DNA of 64,000 nt from Vibrio comitans. Lineage in GTDB: Bacteria > Pseudomonadota > Gammaproteobacteria > Enterobacterales > Vibrionaceae. Positions 62,259-64,000 of this stretch are shown here, one piece after another (the stretch's first letter is position 1; the number at the start of each line of letters is the position of its first letter). The position numbers and the translations under genes are program-made. Under the pieces are notes generated by a model. It was not told the origin of the DNA, did not search any database, and saw only the letters and a list, made by a program, of their open reading frames with translations. The stretch covers positions 1,736,001 through 1,800,000 of the forward strand of contig AP024866.1 in the NCBI GenBank assembly GCA_024346835.1, in the 5' to 3' direction.

Positions 62259-63139
62259 TCTATTTCCTCAGATCCCGAAGGCAACTTCGCTAATGCAAAG
62301 ACTTTCGTTTTAACGCCTAATTTCTGCTTAGTGTTGAGTGTATTTGCCACCCTGACGACAGTTCCATTCGCCATTAAGTCCAGTTCATCACGCCTTTCAA
62401 CAGCTATCGCTGATGAGTAGTCGCAATCACTCAATAGACCGCAAGAAGTGCAGGTGAAGCTTCTTTCTTTTAACGTCAATTTATGTTGCTGACCGCAACT
62501 TGAGCAAACACCCGTTGTGCGCTCAAACCGCCCAATTTCATGGTGAACACCACCTCTTAACTCAACCTTATATTTGGTTAAATCTGAGATTAGTCCCATG
62601 ATATTATCGGCCACCATTTTCCCGTTAAATTTCTGCATACCAGCCACATTCAAATCTTCAAACACCACTATATCGCTTGCGTTGGCTATCCGTCGTGCGG
62701 TTTTGTGTGCAAAGTCCATTCGTTTTCTGGCGATTGAACCGTGAAGTTGATTTAGGCGGGATTTAGCTTTTTTCCAGCGAGCTGAACCTTTCTTTTTTCT
62801 AGAAACTTGTCGCTGTAATCGGGTAAGTTTTTCCTTCTCTGCTTTTAAATACTTAGGATTATCGACAGTAACGCCGTTCGATTCTACTACCGTTTGTTTC
62901 GAGTTTATGTCGTAGCCAGCGATGCTATGAAGCAGTTTCTTTGCTTCATCACACTCTACTTCTTGGGTGAGGCTCACCTCCCAATTCCCATGACGAAATT
63001 GTACCGTCGCGGTTTTAATACTGCTCACTAATTTACGATGCAAAACTATGGGTACAGGACCAATCTTTGGTAGGGTTATTTTGTCTTTCTCAACTCGAAT
63101 ACAGTTGTTGTTGTTCACAGAGCGGTAGCTATCATTGTG
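62237..63139 (-). pseudogene. tnpB: IS200/IS605-family TnpB, 5'-truncated
   Basis: About 300 residues of a TnpB (IS1341-type) RNA-guided nuclease. The RuvC-like acidic residues appear to be kept: Asp in GYDINSKQ, Glu in VVFEDLNVAGM and Asp in DCDYSSAIA. The zinc ribbon CSSCGQQHKLTLKERSFTCTSCG is intact. The N-terminal domain of roughly 100 residues is missing: homology begins at about CIRVEKDKITLPKIG, and upstream codons are antisense to an integrase gene. A TTG at 63145 opens the frame but is not a native start. No tnpA is present. It is probably inactive. Confidence 0.85.
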
Positions 63140-63334
63140 CAGCAAGACATCCGTACTGTTTAAGAATTGCTAGGCCACTCAGATGTAGCAACGACACAAA
63201 TCTATACGCATGTAATTGGTGAACACTTCGCAGGTACTGTAAGCCCACTAAATAAATCTTTGTTACAAACCACAAGGCAAATCCATAGTTTTTGCAGACG
63301 ATTCGTGTTCACTAAACTGAACTCTAGCCATTAG
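63140..63334 (+). pseudogene. 3' remnant of integron integrase intI (IntIA-like)
   Basis: The + frame through 63164 reads DIRTV, stop, ELLGHSDVATTQIYTHV, IGEHFAGTVSP and ends at TAG 63332-63334. This is the C-terminal end of a tyrosine recombinase, with the catalytic His in ELLGH and the nucleophile Tyr in QIYTHV; the HFAGT-SP tail is characteristic of Vibrio IntIA. A TAA at 63161-63163 replaces the expected Gln codon (CAA) between V and ELLGH. Upstream of about 63140 the homology stops at the tnpB junction. The gene is dead. Confidence 0.85.
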
Positions 63335-63487
63335 AAAACTTAGGGCATATTTGGAGTGAATAGTAGAACTAAGCAAATAGTCTAACGAACTTCGGGGCAA
63401 AGGCGAGTTAGAGTTAGAGCCAGTACCGTCAATACGCCAGAATAATCTGTTGGCTCTTTGTATCCGATTACTAGCCCCAGCGCCTAC
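63335..63487. other. Non-coding sequence after intI remnant
   Basis: No convincing gene or regulatory element is seen in these 153 bases. Confidence 0.4.
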
Positions 63488-63601
63488 CTAACAAAGCTGT
63501 GTATCGGTCAGTGCCGAGTAGTCGGTTTGAGGCTTAGACACACAGCCGGTTAATGGCGGTGCTGCTAGAATTACCATTAGGCTGATTAGCTTGATGTTCA
63601 T
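63488..63601 (-). CDS. Very short lipoprotein-like ORF, possibly truncated
   Basis: A 37-residue frame starting at ATG 63601 (63599-63601) and ending at TAG 63488-63490. It encodes a textbook lipoprotein signal, MNIKLISLMVILAAPPL followed by TGC, and then about 17 mature residues ending DYSALTDTQLC. Abrupt ending in a segment that resembles the start of small Cys-containing lipoprotein domains suggests a premature stop. The frame is on the same strand as the partial gene upstream (84 bases between them). No clear ribosome-binding site is present. Confidence 0.45.
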   Translation of the reverse strand: MNIKLISLMVILAAPPLTGCVSKPQTDYSALTDTQLC

Positions 63602-63685
63602 ATTATTTAAACTTTTTTCACTGCCTGTGAAATATGCGGCTTCCCACTAATTACTCGTTGCTTCGAGTTACTTGCACTAGCAAAT

Positions 63686-64000
63686 TCACTGAACTACTGG
63701 TAAATAAGTAAATTCAGGCTCATCACGACTCGGATTTTTCGTAGCCCATTGCTCTACTGAAATCACCTTATGATCAGAAATGTTCACCTTATAGGTACCC
63801 CTTCTATCCGAAGTGCCTACTTGAAGAGCATAGTTAAGGCTAATTTGGCAAACACCAGAATCCAGCGTCTTTAGCAACGCAGAGGTGTTCATTCTTCGTG
63901 TTGGAAGATAAGCAGTGTTAGATGCATATAGCTGCACGGATGCCGAAGCAGAGCATGAGTCGTTAAGTGACCCATTTCGAGAGTACATCCACACAGCACC
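63686..64000 (-). CDS. Hypothetical protein (5' partial at window edge)
   Basis: The frame is open to the right edge, so the GTG at 63994 is not necessarily the start. At least 104 residues are visible, strand-rich and Ser/Thr/Asn-rich, with two Cys (NDSCSAS, SGVCQIS). The segment VQLYASNTAYLPTRRMNTSALLKTLDSGVCQISLNYALQVG resembles a secreted or periplasmic beta-protein; no family is recognised. The end EFTYLPVVQ is followed by a non-coding gap and the short lipoprotein-like frame. Confidence 0.55.
   Translation of the reverse strand, partial: GAVWMYSRNGSLNDSCSASASVQLYASNTAYLPTRRMNTSALLKTLDSGVCQISLNYALQVGTSDRRGTYKVNISDHKVISVEQWATKNPSRDEPEFTYLPVVQ

Noticed and set aside
63486..63555. Second attC-like structure (ACCTAAC, GCTGTGT ... 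ACACAGC, GTTAATG)
   Set aside because: The right box does not fit GTTRRRY, the length of about 70 bases differs from the VCR-like attC nearby, and it falls inside a lipoprotein-like reading frame. Probably chance complementarity.
1..64000. tRNA, rRNA or CRISPR loci
   Set aside because: No conserved rRNA or tRNA stretches and no regularly spaced direct repeats were seen when reading through the window.

Overview
The window is gamma-proteobacterial chromosomal DNA, most likely from the genus Vibrio or a close relative. Three things point there: a trp operon in the enteric/Vibrio order (trpL-trpE-G-D-CF-B-A) beside rnm-yciO-rluB; the norR / norVW pair with a yciB-yciA-yciI-pilotin cluster; and, near the right end, relics of the Vibrio-type chromosomal integron (a VCR-like attC site and the 3' end of an IntIA-like integrase). 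No rRNA, tRNA or CRISPR array was seen.

Layout. 1-3.6 kb: the 3' part of an EptA-like transferase fused to a GDPD-like domain, a fatty-acid desaturase, a small protein and a PhzF isomerase. 4.3-9.4 kb (minus strand): an AraC regulator, a DUF2955/HlyD efflux pair and a CoA-disulfide-reductase-like flavoprotein with a rhodanese domain. 9.4-12 kb: an AT-rich accessory stretch with two small unknown genes, a small exported protein and an outer-membrane phospholipase A with an extra N-terminal domain. 12.3-20 kb: a DUF3313 lipoprotein, a three-gene RND efflux operon with two lipoprotein adaptors, and a patatin-like lipoprotein. 20-24 kb: small housekeeping genes and rluB.

24-32 kb is the trp region. 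The promoter has a TrpR operator overlapping its -10 box, and a Trp-rich leader peptide and attenuator precede the seven-activity biosynthetic operon. A DAACS-family symporter with a near-consensus CRP site follows. Next is an unusual pair (33.9-37.7 kb): a 905-residue protein joining two periplasmic sensor-like modules to an MFS transporter domain, translationally coupled to an ABC-type substrate-binding protein with no ABC permease or ATPase nearby.

37.8-53.5 kb is mostly ordinary core genome: SDR, DsbA-like, a TetR/MDR pair under a large nested palindrome, yciBA-yciI, a T2SS pilotin candidate, RNA-modification enzymes, cardiolipin synthase, metC, roxA and several small conserved proteins. 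54.3-59.8 kb is a nitric-oxide detoxification locus. norR diverges from an Fpr-like reductase, and norVW lies beyond that. Both norV and the fpr-like gene have good sigma-54 promoters, so NorR probably controls both. 59.9-63.3 kb is a decayed integron scar: an attC, a 5'-truncated HD-domain cassette gene, a lipoprotein gene, a 5'-truncated tnpB and a 5'-truncated intI with an in-frame stop. The last 0.5 kb holds a short lipoprotein-like ORF and the 3' end of an unknown gene.
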